The position numbers were made by a program, and so were the translations under genes. Shown piece by piece: positions 45,364 to 52,831 of a stretch of DNA of 64,000 bases (positions within the stretch are counted from its first letter, which is position 1; each line of letters opens with the position of its first letter). This DNA is from Chryseobacterium senegalense (GTDB lineage: Bacteria; Bacteroidota; Bacteroidia; Flavobacteriales; Weeksellaceae), in NCBI GenBank assembly GCA_001403755.1, contig CYUH01000013.1, positions 274,177-338,176 of the forward strand. Reading direction: 5' to 3'. A model generated the notes under the pieces. The model was given only the letters and a program-made list of their open reading frames with translations, had not been told where the DNA came from and did not search any database.

Positions 45364-46287
45364 ATGCAAACAACAAACACCGTGCTCATGATTGAGCCAG
45401 TTGCATTCGGTTACAATGCCCAAACTGCAGAAAACAACTATTTCCAAGTGGAGCAAAAAGGTGCCGATACGCAAAGCAAAGCGCTCGCTGAGTTCAATAA
45501 TTTTGTGGAAAAACTTCGCTCGAAAGGAATTAACGTGATTACCATTAAAGATACTTTAGAGCCACATTCTCCCGACTCGATTTTCCCGAACAATTGGGTG
45601 AGTTTCCATAAAGACGGAAAAGTGGTTTTGTATCCGATGTTTGCCCCAAACAGACGAGTTGAGCGACGTGAAGATATTTTAGAAACCATAAAAAATCAAG
45701 GTTTTGAAATTGCGGAAGTGGATGATTTTTCCCATTTCGAAAATGACGACAAATTTTTGGAAGGAACAGGAAGCATGATTTTCGACCACGACCACAAAAT
45801 TGCGTATGGTTCGGTTTCCCTTCGTTTGGACGAGGAGTTGTTCAGAAAATTTTGTGCAAAATTTGGTTTTACTCCCGTTGTTTTTCACTCCTTCCAAAAT
45901 GTGGGCGACCAAAGACTGCCGATTTACCACACCAATGTGATGATGTGCGTTGCAGACCAGTTTGTCGTTATTTGTTTGGATTGTATTGATGATGAAATGG
46001 AGCGCGAAAAAATTCAGGAAGTGATAAAATCTTCTGAAAAAGAAGTAATCGAAATTTCCGAAGACCAAATGCAGCAATTCGCAGGAAATATGTTGCAGGT
46101 ACAGAATTCCGAAGGAAAAAAGTTTTTGGTGATGAGCGAGACTGCCTATAAATCTTTAAATCCCGAACAAATTCAAAATATTGAAAAATACTGCGAAATC
46201 ATTTATTCTGACCTGAATACCATTGAAACCAACGGAGGCGGAAGTGCAAGATGCATGTTGGCGGAGGTTTTTTTGCCAAGGAAGTAA
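45364..46287 (+). CDS. ctlX: Citrulline utilization hydrolase CtlX-like
   Basis: 307 residues from the ATG at 45364 (MQTTNTVLMIEPVAFGYN); an upstream TTG-type extension to 45301 overlaps the previous gene and is not used. CtlX-type motifs are FPNNWVSFHKDGKVVLYPM (about 74-92), FLEGTGSMIFDHDHKIAYG (about 132-150) and the catalytic Cys in GGGSARCMLAEVFL (about 299). CtlX proteins act in citrulline/arginine breakdown in Bacteroidota. With the preceding DDAH-like enzyme it forms an arginine/citrulline pair just upstream of polyamine-type genes. Confidence 0.88.
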   Translation: MQTTNTVLMIEPVAFGYNAQTAENNYFQVEQKGADTQSKALAEFNNFVEKLRSKGINVITIKDTLEPHSPDSIFPNNWVSFHKDGKVVLYPMFAPNRRVERREDILETIKNQGFEIAEVDDFSHFENDDKFLEGTGSMIFDHDHKIAYGSVSLRLDEELFRKFCAKFGFTPVVFHSFQNVGDQRLPIYHTNVMMCVADQFVVICLDCIDDEMEREKIQEVIKSSEKEVIEISEDQMQQFAGNMLQVQNSEGKKFLVMSETAYKSLNPEQIQNIEKYCEIIYSDLNTIETNGGGSARCMLAEVFLPRK

Positions 46288-46320
46288 TTTTTTCCTAATA
46301 TTACTTTTAAAATAAATTCT

Positions 46321-46680
46321 TTGAAAGAATCCTACAGCAAAGGTTTGCACATTCTTCTGACTTTGAAAACAGAGTCGGAAGATTTGTTGTTAAATTCCGA
46401 ACTTTTCTTACAGTACATTTCCAAAATTCTTGCAGAAAACGAAACACACATCGTGGAAATCGCCAAACATATTTTTGAAAACGGAAGTTTTACAGCTGCA
46501 ATTTGTTTGAAAGAATCTCATCTTTCCATTCATACTTGGCCGGAATTTAAGCAACTTCAAGCGGATATTTTTCTGTGCAACTACATTCACGACAATACCG
46601 AAAAGGTAGAAAAAATCGCAGCGGAAATCGTCAATTATTTTAACGCAGAAATTCTGCAGCAAGATCGTATTTACAGATGA
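46321..46680 (+). CDS. speD: S-adenosylmethionine decarboxylase proenzyme, class 1b
   Basis: 119 residues, starting from TTG at 46321. The self-cleavage and catalytic residues of the class 1b (SpeH) type are all present with the right spacing: cleavage Glu65-Ser66 in [12 protein letters not shown] (Ser66 becomes the pyruvoyl group), His71 and Cys86, matching Ser63/His68/Cys83 of the Thermotoga enzyme. It makes decarboxylated SAM, the aminopropyl donor. The normal GYAA-type segment after WPE is replaced by [13 protein letters not shown]. Its stop overlaps the start of the DUF4178 gene (ATGA), so the two are coupled. Confidence 0.9.
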   Translation: MKESYSKGLHILLTLKTESEDLLLNSELFLQYISKILAENETHIVEIAKHIFENGSFTAAICLKESHLSIHTWPEFKQLQADIFLCNYIHDNTEKVEKIAAEIVNYFNAEILQQDRIYR

Positions 46681-48143
46681 TTAGTTACGCTTGTCCGGTT
46701 TGTAAAACAGAAAATACACTCGAAGCCAACTTTCAGGTGACCGATTATGTTTGCAAATCCTGCAACAACCTCATCAGTACAGAAAATAATAAAACGAGAG
46801 GAGTTTTCAAGCAACCCGCTTCAAACGTTGTTTTAAAAGTGGGCGACAAAGGATTTCTTGACGGCAAAAATTTCACAGTCATTGCAATTGTTGTCAAAAA
46901 ATACGGAAGTTCTACTTTCTGGCGGGAATACTACTTAAAGGACCAATCCGGAAACAACGCGTTTTTAAGTGAAAGCGATGGACATTGGGTTTTAATGTAC
47001 CCGAAAGAAAATCCGCTCAAAGATTTTAAATATTATTCTGATTTCGAAGGTAAAAAATACAGATGGTACGAAACCACACCGAACAATGTTGCAGCCGCTT
47101 CAGGATTTTTTGAAGATAAACTCGAATTAAAACTTTCCAATTATAAAGAATTTGTAAACGGAACCGAAATGGTTTCCTGGGAGGAAACTGGAAATAAAAG
47201 ACAATTTTTCTGGGGAAAACACATTCCGAAAGGAAAAGTCAGAAGAGCTTTCAAACCTTCATACATGCCCAATTATTACGGAATAGGAATTGTGCAGCCG
47301 TTTTACTACAATGTGAAACACATGGTTAATATTCTTGGAGTTGCGGCATTGTTGATTTCTTTGATGCAGCTTTATGTTCATATTTCGAGGGCAAACTATC
47401 CGGTTTTTGAAGAACAAATTAACTTTTCGGATGCGAAAGACAAAGAGTTGGTCAGCAAATCCTTTGAATTAAAGGGAGGTTCGGCTCCATTAAAAGTTAA
47501 AATTAATTCACAGGTGGACAATTCCTGGGCAAATACAGAAATCAGTTTGGTGAACGAAAGCACCAACGAAATCACGTCCACTTCACAGGATATTGAATAT
47601 TACCATGGAGTAAGCGACGGCGAAAGTTGGAGTGAAGGAAGCACTTCCAAAGAAATAAATTTCTGTGGTGTTGCTCCAGGGAAATATCATTTTTTAATTT
47701 CTGCCGAAAAAGAGCAAGGAGCGCTTGTTTATCCCACTTCACAAACTGAAATTTCAGGTAGAACCGTGACCGTTCGTCCAGATGGTTTGGTGGAAGTTCG
47801 TGATGCCGTCACAGGAAATATTACGACGTACGGTGATATAGAAACTTACAAAAAAGATTCTCTGAATTTTGCTGAATTTGAAAAAGTTAAGAAAAAACAG
47901 GATTCAATCAATGGACTTTCCAATCTGCCTTTAAACACGGAACCAACTGTTGCAGAAATCAACCCAGAAAATCAAAACATCAGTTTGAAAGCGACTTGGC
48001 TTCCTGTTTCCATGTGGAATTATGGAATAATTATGGCTGCAATGGCAGTTTTTGTGGCACTTTCTTATTGGGGAAAATATGCTTTTGAAAAATCAAAATG
48101 GAGCAACAGTTCCAATTCACCTTATCCAGAATCTGAAGAATAG
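46677..48143 (+). CDS. DUF4178 membrane protein with N-terminal zinc ribbon
   Basis: 488 residues. Begins with a zinc ribbon (CPVCKTE, CKSCNN, Cys at about 5, 8, 26, 29). About 55-200 is a DUF4178 domain ([50 protein letters not shown]). Membrane helix about 220-240, an extracytoplasmic beta-rich region about 245-440 ([36 protein letters not shown]), and a second helix about 448-468 ([18 protein letters not shown]). The role of DUF4178 is unknown; the domain is often beside SpeD, DUF350 and membrane spermidine synthases, as here. Confidence 0.82.
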   Translation: MISYACPVCKTENTLEANFQVTDYVCKSCNNLISTENNKTRGVFKQPASNVVLKVGDKGFLDGKNFTVIAIVVKKYGSSTFWREYYLKDQSGNNAFLSESDGHWVLMYPKENPLKDFKYYSDFEGKKYRWYETTPNNVAAASGFFEDKLELKLSNYKEFVNGTEMVSWEETGNKRQFFWGKHIPKGKVRRAFKPSYMPNYYGIGIVQPFYYNVKHMVNILGVAALLISLMQLYVHISRANYPVFEEQINFSDAKDKELVSKSFELKGGSAPLKVKINSQVDNSWANTEISLVNESTNEITSTSQDIEYYHGVSDGESWSEGSTSKEINFCGVAPGKYHFLISAEKEQGALVYPTSQTEISGRTVTVRPDGLVEVRDAVTGNITTYGDIETYKKDSLNFAEFEKVKKKQDSINGLSNLPLNTEPTVAEINPENQNISLKATWLPVSMWNYGIIMAAMAVFVALSYWGKYAFEKSKWSNSSNSPYPESEE

Positions 48144-48145
48144 TG

Positions 48146-48340
48146 ATGGAAAATATTTTAAACTACATAAAAAACAATTGGCTTCTGGTGGCAATCGCTG
48201 CATTTTTCATGGGTTTTTACATTTACTTAACTTACAGCGGAAATCAATTCTGCGACTGCGCAAAAACCGAAACTTATCGTGACGGAACCATCCGAAGCTC
48301 CACGCAAGGAAGAACTTTTTATCGATATTATCACAAATAA
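48146..48340 (+). CDS. Small membrane protein, unknown
   Basis: 64 residues from the ATG at 48146 (a GTG at 48143 is also possible). One membrane helix (NNWLLVAIAAFFMGFYIYLTY, about 9-29) followed by a short polar end with CDCAK and YRDGTIRSSTQGRTFYRYYHK. No family recognised. It takes the place of a small-protein slot in the module between DUF4178 and DUF350, 2 nt after DUF4178. Confidence 0.7.
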   Translation: MENILNYIKNNWLLVAIAAFFMGFYIYLTYSGNQFCDCAKTETYRDGTIRSSTQGRTFYRYYHK

Positions 48341-48351
48341 ATCAAAAAATT

Positions 48352-48567
48352 ATGGGCGAAATTCACTGGACACCAATTATCAATTCCGTTTTGTTTTCAT
48401 TTCTAGGAATTATAATCTTGTTAATAGGATATTTTATTATCGAAAAACTTACCCCAGAAAAAACCTGGAAAGAAATTGTGGAGAATAAAAACATTGCTCT
48501 TGCCATTATTTTCGGAGCGTTCATCATTGGGATTTCTATGATTATCAGTGCGGCAATTCATGGATAA
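48352..48567 (+). CDS. DUF350 small membrane protein
   Basis: 71 residues, two membrane helices (SVLFSFLGIIILLIGYFIIEKL about 12-33; NIALAIIFGAFIIGISMIISAAI about 47-69) joined by a short loop with TPEKTWKEIVEN. This is the YjfL/DUF350 pattern (E-x-x-N-x-A-L-A-x-x-x-G). E. coli YjfL lies next to glutathionylspermidine synthase-like and PspA-like genes. Its end overlaps the start of the spermidine-synthase gene. Confidence 0.82.
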   Translation: MGEIHWTPIINSVLFSFLGIIILLIGYFIIEKLTPEKTWKEIVENKNIALAIIFGAFIIGISMIISAAIHG

Positions 48568-50071
48568 AAAACGGATTTCCTTCGAACTTCTTTTGCTGTT
48601 TTCCGTTTTCGTCATCGCCACTTGCGGATTGGTTTACGAACTGGTTGCCGGAGCTTTGGCCAGTTATCTTTTGGGCGATTCGGTAAAGCAGTTTTCATTC
48701 ATCATTGGCGTTTACCTTTTTTCGATGGGAGTCGGTTCGTATTTCGCAAAATTTATCCAAAAAAACTTACTCGACCGATTTGTTGAAATCGAAATTTTGG
48801 TTGGATTAATCGGCGGAATCAGTTCGGTCATTCTTTTTCTACTTTTCAATACAGTGCATCATTTTGAGTGGGTGCTTTATCTTTTGGTTTTCATTACAGG
48901 TTGTTTGGTTGGACTAGAAATTCCTCTATTAATGAACATTTTGAAAGACAGAGTTGAGTTTAAAGATTTGGTTTCCAATGTTTTTGCGTTCGATTATATT
49001 GGTGCGTTGCTTGCTTCGATTCTGTTTCCTTTAGTTTTAATTCCAAATCTGGGAATTATTCGAACTTCACTGTTTTTTGGTTTAATTAATGTATCCATCG
49101 CCATTTTTCTTTGTTTTTATTTGAGGAGAGAACTTCGCAACCCAATTTCATTAAAGATAAAATCCATTAGTACATTTTTATGTTTGCTGGCTTTATTTAT
49201 TTTCGCCGATAAAATTTTAAGTTACTCGGAAGAAAAATTATACGGGGAGAATATTATTTACAGCCGCTCTTCGCCTTATCAACGAATTGTTTTAACGAGA
49301 AACAGCAATGATTTTCGGCTTTATCTCAACAACAATTTGCAGTTTTCTTCCGCCGATGAATATCGTTATCACGAAGCGCTTGTTCATCCAGCAATGTCAA
49401 TGGCTAAAAACATCAAAAGAATTCTGATTCTTGGCGGTGGTGACGGTTTTGCAGTGCGTGAAGTTTTGAAATATCCAGAAGTTGAACATATTACTTTGGT
49501 GGATTTGGATGGTGAAATGACCAAGTTTTTCCAACAAAATGAAACCATGAACAAACTGAACCACAATGCTTTAAACAACAAAAAATTAGAAATTATCAAT
49601 CAGGATGCGTTCATGTGGATTAAAAATTTAGATAAAACTTTCGACGTTATTATCATTGATTTTCCCGACCCTTCCAATTACAGTTTGGGGAAACTTTATT
49701 CGCTACAATTTTATAAGGAGTTGAAAAAAGTGACCAATCCTTCAACTAAAATCGTTGTTCAAACCACTTCACCTTATTTTGCTCCAAAATCATTTTGGTG
49801 CATCCAAAAAACTTTGGCGCAGGTTTTCCCGATGGTGACAGCGTATCACACTTATGTTCCTTCGTTTGGGGAATGGGGATTTTGTTTGGTTTCGAATTCA
49901 ATGGAGAAAGAAACAATTCGCAAAATTTCGGGACTTCGTTTTTATGATTATAATTTTGACCAAATGGCTTTCTTCAATAAAGATATGAAGGCAGAAAATT
50001 TGGAGGTCAACCGACTCGACAATCAAATTTTGGTAAGGTATTTTGATGAAGAGTGGGGAAAGGTTCAGTAA
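48560..50071 (+). CDS. Spermidine synthase-like aminopropyltransferase with N-terminal membrane domain
   Basis: 503 residues from the ATG at 48560, which overlaps the DUF350 stop. About 1-215 hold about seven membrane helices (LLLLFSVFVIATCGLVYELV ... FFGLINVSIAIFLCFYL). About 225-500 is a spermidine-synthase fold: SSPYQRIVLT, LILGGGDGFAVREVLKYP (dcSAM site, about 290-307), TLVDLDGEM, and VIIIDFPDPSNYSLGKLYSLQFY with catalytic Asp (about 366-370). This is the COG4262 type. Being tied to the membrane, it probably aminopropylates a lipid-embedded or exported amine rather than free putrescine. Confidence 0.88.
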   Translation: MDKKRISFELLLLFSVFVIATCGLVYELVAGALASYLLGDSVKQFSFIIGVYLFSMGVGSYFAKFIQKNLLDRFVEIEILVGLIGGISSVILFLLFNTVHHFEWVLYLLVFITGCLVGLEIPLLMNILKDRVEFKDLVSNVFAFDYIGALLASILFPLVLIPNLGIIRTSLFFGLINVSIAIFLCFYLRRELRNPISLKIKSISTFLCLLALFIFADKILSYSEEKLYGENIIYSRSSPYQRIVLTRNSNDFRLYLNNNLQFSSADEYRYHEALVHPAMSMAKNIKRILILGGGDGFAVREVLKYPEVEHITLVDLDGEMTKFFQQNETMNKLNHNALNNKKLEIINQDAFMWIKNLDKTFDVIIIDFPDPSNYSLGKLYSLQFYKELKKVTNPSTKIVVQTTSPYFAPKSFWCIQKTLAQVFPMVTAYHTYVPSFGEWGFCLVSNSMEKETIRKISGLRFYDYNFDQMAFFNKDMKAENLEVNRLDNQILVRYFDEEWGKVQ

Positions 50072-50097
50072 AAATGTGGTAATTCTTAAGGCAATCC

Positions 50098-51687
50098 ATG
50101 AAAAAGGAAAATCAAATTTCACGCAGAAATTTTTTGTCCATGCTGTTTTGGGCAGGTCTTTTTTTACCTTTTTTGCAGTATTGCGAACAGAAAGCAAAAT
50201 CACTTCTATTAAAAGTCACGGGAACCAATCATGTTTTAGGCCATCAACTTTGGGCAAAAAATTTCCCGAAACCGACTGAAGAAATCAAAACAAAATATCT
50301 AATTGTCGGTGGCGGAATTTCAGGACTTTCTGCGGCTCGACATTTTAAAAATCATGGCGAAGAAGATTTTTTGATGGTAGAACTCGAAAATCACTTGGGT
50401 GGAAATTCCTCAAACGGCGAAAACAAATTTTCGAAATTTCCTTTGGGAGCGCATTATTTGCCAATTCCAAATAAAGAAGACACGGAAATTATTGAATTTT
50501 TGCGAGAATGTAAAATGTATCTCGGCGACGATGAAAACGGATTCCCTATTTTGGACGACTATCAATTAACTTTCCCGAAAGAAGAACGACTTTTCTTTAA
50601 AAATTCATGGCAAAATGATTTGGTTCCGTTGAAAGGAATTTCGGAGGAAACGAAAAAAGAAATTGAAATCTTCTTTAAAATAATGGATGAATTCAGAACC
50701 AAAAAAGACGCTTTAGGTAAATATTGGTTCGATATTCCGCTTAACAAATCGAGTGACGAAGGAAAAAACCTTGATGAAATCACTTTTGCAGATTGGCTTT
50801 CCAAAAATAAGTTCAAATCCGAAGAATTGCTTTGGTTGCTCGATTATTCCTGCAAAGATGATTACGGTTTGGGAATTCAATACGTTTCAGCTTGGGCAGG
50901 AATTCATTATTTCGCCGGAAGAAAAAATAATTGGGCAACCAACAGAACCGACCAGGTTTTTACTTGGCCAGAAGGAAATGCCCGACTCGCAAAACATTTA
51001 GAAAAATTTACAGAAGATAAAAAACTGACAAATCATTTGGTTTTTTCCGTAGAAAATAATGAAAAAGTGGAAGTTTTGGCTTTTGATAATTCTAAAAAGA
51101 TTTCAAAAAAAATCATTGCAGAAAAAGTACTATTTGCGACACCTCAATTTGTGAACCAGCATCTTTTTAAAAATAGAAATATCAAAAATTTCCAATATGT
51201 TCCTTGGCTATTGGCGACTTTAACATTAAAAAATGAATTTGGTGGAGAAGAGGAATTAGCGTGGGATAACGTAATTTATGGTGCAGAAGGTTTAGGCTAT
51301 ATTTACGACCAACACCAAAACCTGAACCAAAATTTGGGCGAAAAAGTAATTACTTATTACAGAAGTTTCTCTGAAAAAGATTTAAAAAAAGCACGCCGAA
51401 AACTGTTTAATCTCAAAGAAAATGAACTGAAAAAATTAGTTTTAGACGAACTGAAAATCGCCCATCCTTTAATTGAAGACTATCTGTTGGAAATTCAGTT
51501 TCATAAATTGGGACATGCAATGATTACCCCGATTCCGAACCATATTTTTGGGAAAGAAGCAGAAAATGCGAGGAAAAATATTAACGGAAAAATATTTTTT
51601 GCACATACTGATTTATCGGGAATTTCTATTTTTGAAGAAGCATTTCATCAAGGAAAAAACGTCGCAAAACAAATGTTGAAAACATGA
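50098..51687 (+). CDS. Tat-targeted FAD-dependent amine-oxidase-like protein
   Basis: 529 residues. N-terminal Tat signal ISRRNFLSMLFWAGLFLPFLQYC (twin Arg at about 9-10). FAD site YLIVGGGISGLSAARHF (about 66-82) and MVELENHLGGNSSNGENKF, the pattern of flavin amine oxidases/protoporphyrinogen oxidases. A C-terminal FFAHTDLSGISIFEEAFHQGKN closes the flavin fold. Twin-Arg export implies folding with FAD in the cytoplasm and work in the periplasm. Possibly oxidises the amine made by the upstream transferase. Its stop overlaps the next start (ATGA). Confidence 0.85.
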   Translation: MKKENQISRRNFLSMLFWAGLFLPFLQYCEQKAKSLLLKVTGTNHVLGHQLWAKNFPKPTEEIKTKYLIVGGGISGLSAARHFKNHGEEDFLMVELENHLGGNSSNGENKFSKFPLGAHYLPIPNKEDTEIIEFLRECKMYLGDDENGFPILDDYQLTFPKEERLFFKNSWQNDLVPLKGISEETKKEIEIFFKIMDEFRTKKDALGKYWFDIPLNKSSDEGKNLDEITFADWLSKNKFKSEELLWLLDYSCKDDYGLGIQYVSAWAGIHYFAGRKNNWATNRTDQVFTWPEGNARLAKHLEKFTEDKKLTNHLVFSVENNEKVEVLAFDNSKKISKKIIAEKVLFATPQFVNQHLFKNRNIKNFQYVPWLLATLTLKNEFGGEEELAWDNVIYGAEGLGYIYDQHQNLNQNLGEKVITYYRSFSEKDLKKARRKLFNLKENELKKLVLDELKIAHPLIEDYLLEIQFHKLGHAMITPIPNHIFGKEAENARKNINGKIFFAHTDLSGISIFEEAFHQGKNVAKQMLKT

Positions 51688-52712
51688 AACAACCGTGGAT
51701 TAATAACTCCAAAACTGATTCTCTTTTTATCCTTTCGCCGCCTTTTTTGGTCTTGGCAACGGTTTTTCTTTTTCAAGATACATTGATGGAACTCAATGAA
51801 AAATACAGTTTTTTCACGTGGCTTTTTTTGATTGTCTTCGTTGATGTGGCGCACGTTTACTCTACCCTTTTCAAAACTTATTTCGTAAAGCAAGAATTTG
51901 AAAAACGGAAAAAACTCTACCTCACCATTCCAGTATTGAGTTTGGTTTTAGGAATTATTTTCTACCAATTAGGAGGTTTGATTTTCTGGTCGGCTTTAGC
52001 GCTGGTTGCGGTCTATCATTTTATTAGACAACAATATGGTTTTATGCGGCTTTACGCAAGATTTGAACCCAACAACCTTCATAAAAAAATTGACACCGCC
52101 GCAATTTATGCCGCCACAATTTTCCCGATGCTTTATTGGTTTGGAACGCCGAGAAAATTCAATTGGTTTGTAGAAGATGAGTTTAATTGGATGGGAAAAC
52201 TTCCCAATTACATTCCAGTAATCACCATTCTATATTTTGTAATTCTAGCTGTTTGGATTTTGAAAACTGTGGCGGTTTTTGTGAAATTTAAGGAATTCAA
52301 CATCCCAAAAAATGCGGTGATTATCGGGACTTTTCTGTCATGGTATTTCGGAATCGTCTATTTTAATAACGATTTGATTTTTACTTTTCTCAATGTCGTT
52401 TCGCATGGAATTCCGTATATCGCCCTAATTTATCTGAACGAGATTGAGAAAAAAGATGATGCTTATCTAAAAAAACTTTCCGTATTCAAATCAGGAATCG
52501 GACTTCTTCTATTTATTGGAATTCTTTTAGTCATCGCTTTTTCAGAAGAATTTCTATGGGAAACTTTTGTTTGGAAAGAGCACATTTCTTTCTCTAATTT
52601 CTCGTTATCCGGAGATTGGCAAATGTTGCTGGTTCCGTTGCTTACCGTTCCGCAACTCACCCATTATTTGTTGGACGGCTTTATTTGGAAGAAACCAAAA
52701 AAAAATTGGTGA
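51684..52712 (+). CDS. Polytopic membrane protein with conserved-looking histidines
   Basis: 342 residues, about eight to nine membrane helices. Four histidines lie in or next to helices: DVAHVYSTLFKTYF (about 56), AVYHFIRQQYGFMRLY (about 111), NVVSHGIPYIALIYL (about 239) and TVPQLTHYLLDGFIWKKP (about 331). Several His residues in a membrane bundle, with adjacent Arg/Gln/Asp, recall membrane di-iron oxygenases and desaturases, but no standard HxxxH/HxxHH boxes occur. Family name not known to me. Last gene of the operon, coupled to the oxidoreductase; convergent with the TonB-dependent-type gene. Confidence 0.78.
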   Translation: MKQPWINNSKTDSLFILSPPFLVLATVFLFQDTLMELNEKYSFFTWLFLIVFVDVAHVYSTLFKTYFVKQEFEKRKKLYLTIPVLSLVLGIIFYQLGGLIFWSALALVAVYHFIRQQYGFMRLYARFEPNNLHKKIDTAAIYAATIFPMLYWFGTPRKFNWFVEDEFNWMGKLPNYIPVITILYFVILAVWILKTVAVFVKFKEFNIPKNAVIIGTFLSWYFGIVYFNNDLIFTFLNVVSHGIPYIALIYLNEIEKKDDAYLKKLSVFKSGIGLLLFIGILLVIAFSEEFLWETFVWKEHISFSNFSLSGDWQMLLVPLLTVPQLTHYLLDGFIWKKPKKNW

Positions 52713-52754
52713 GTTTTAGTTTTATACCGCCTCATTTAATCATCAAGCCTATTG

Positions 52755-52786
52755 AAAAAATCAGCGCTTTTTCAAAACGCCGATTT
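52755..52786 (-). terminator. Terminator of the outer membrane beta-barrel gene
   Basis: On the minus strand AAATCGGCG and CGCTGATTT pair (one G-T), then a T run. Confidence 0.7.
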
Positions 52787-52831
52787 CAACAATTTAATAT
52801 GGAAAGGTATGAGAAATATTTTCAGTTAAAA

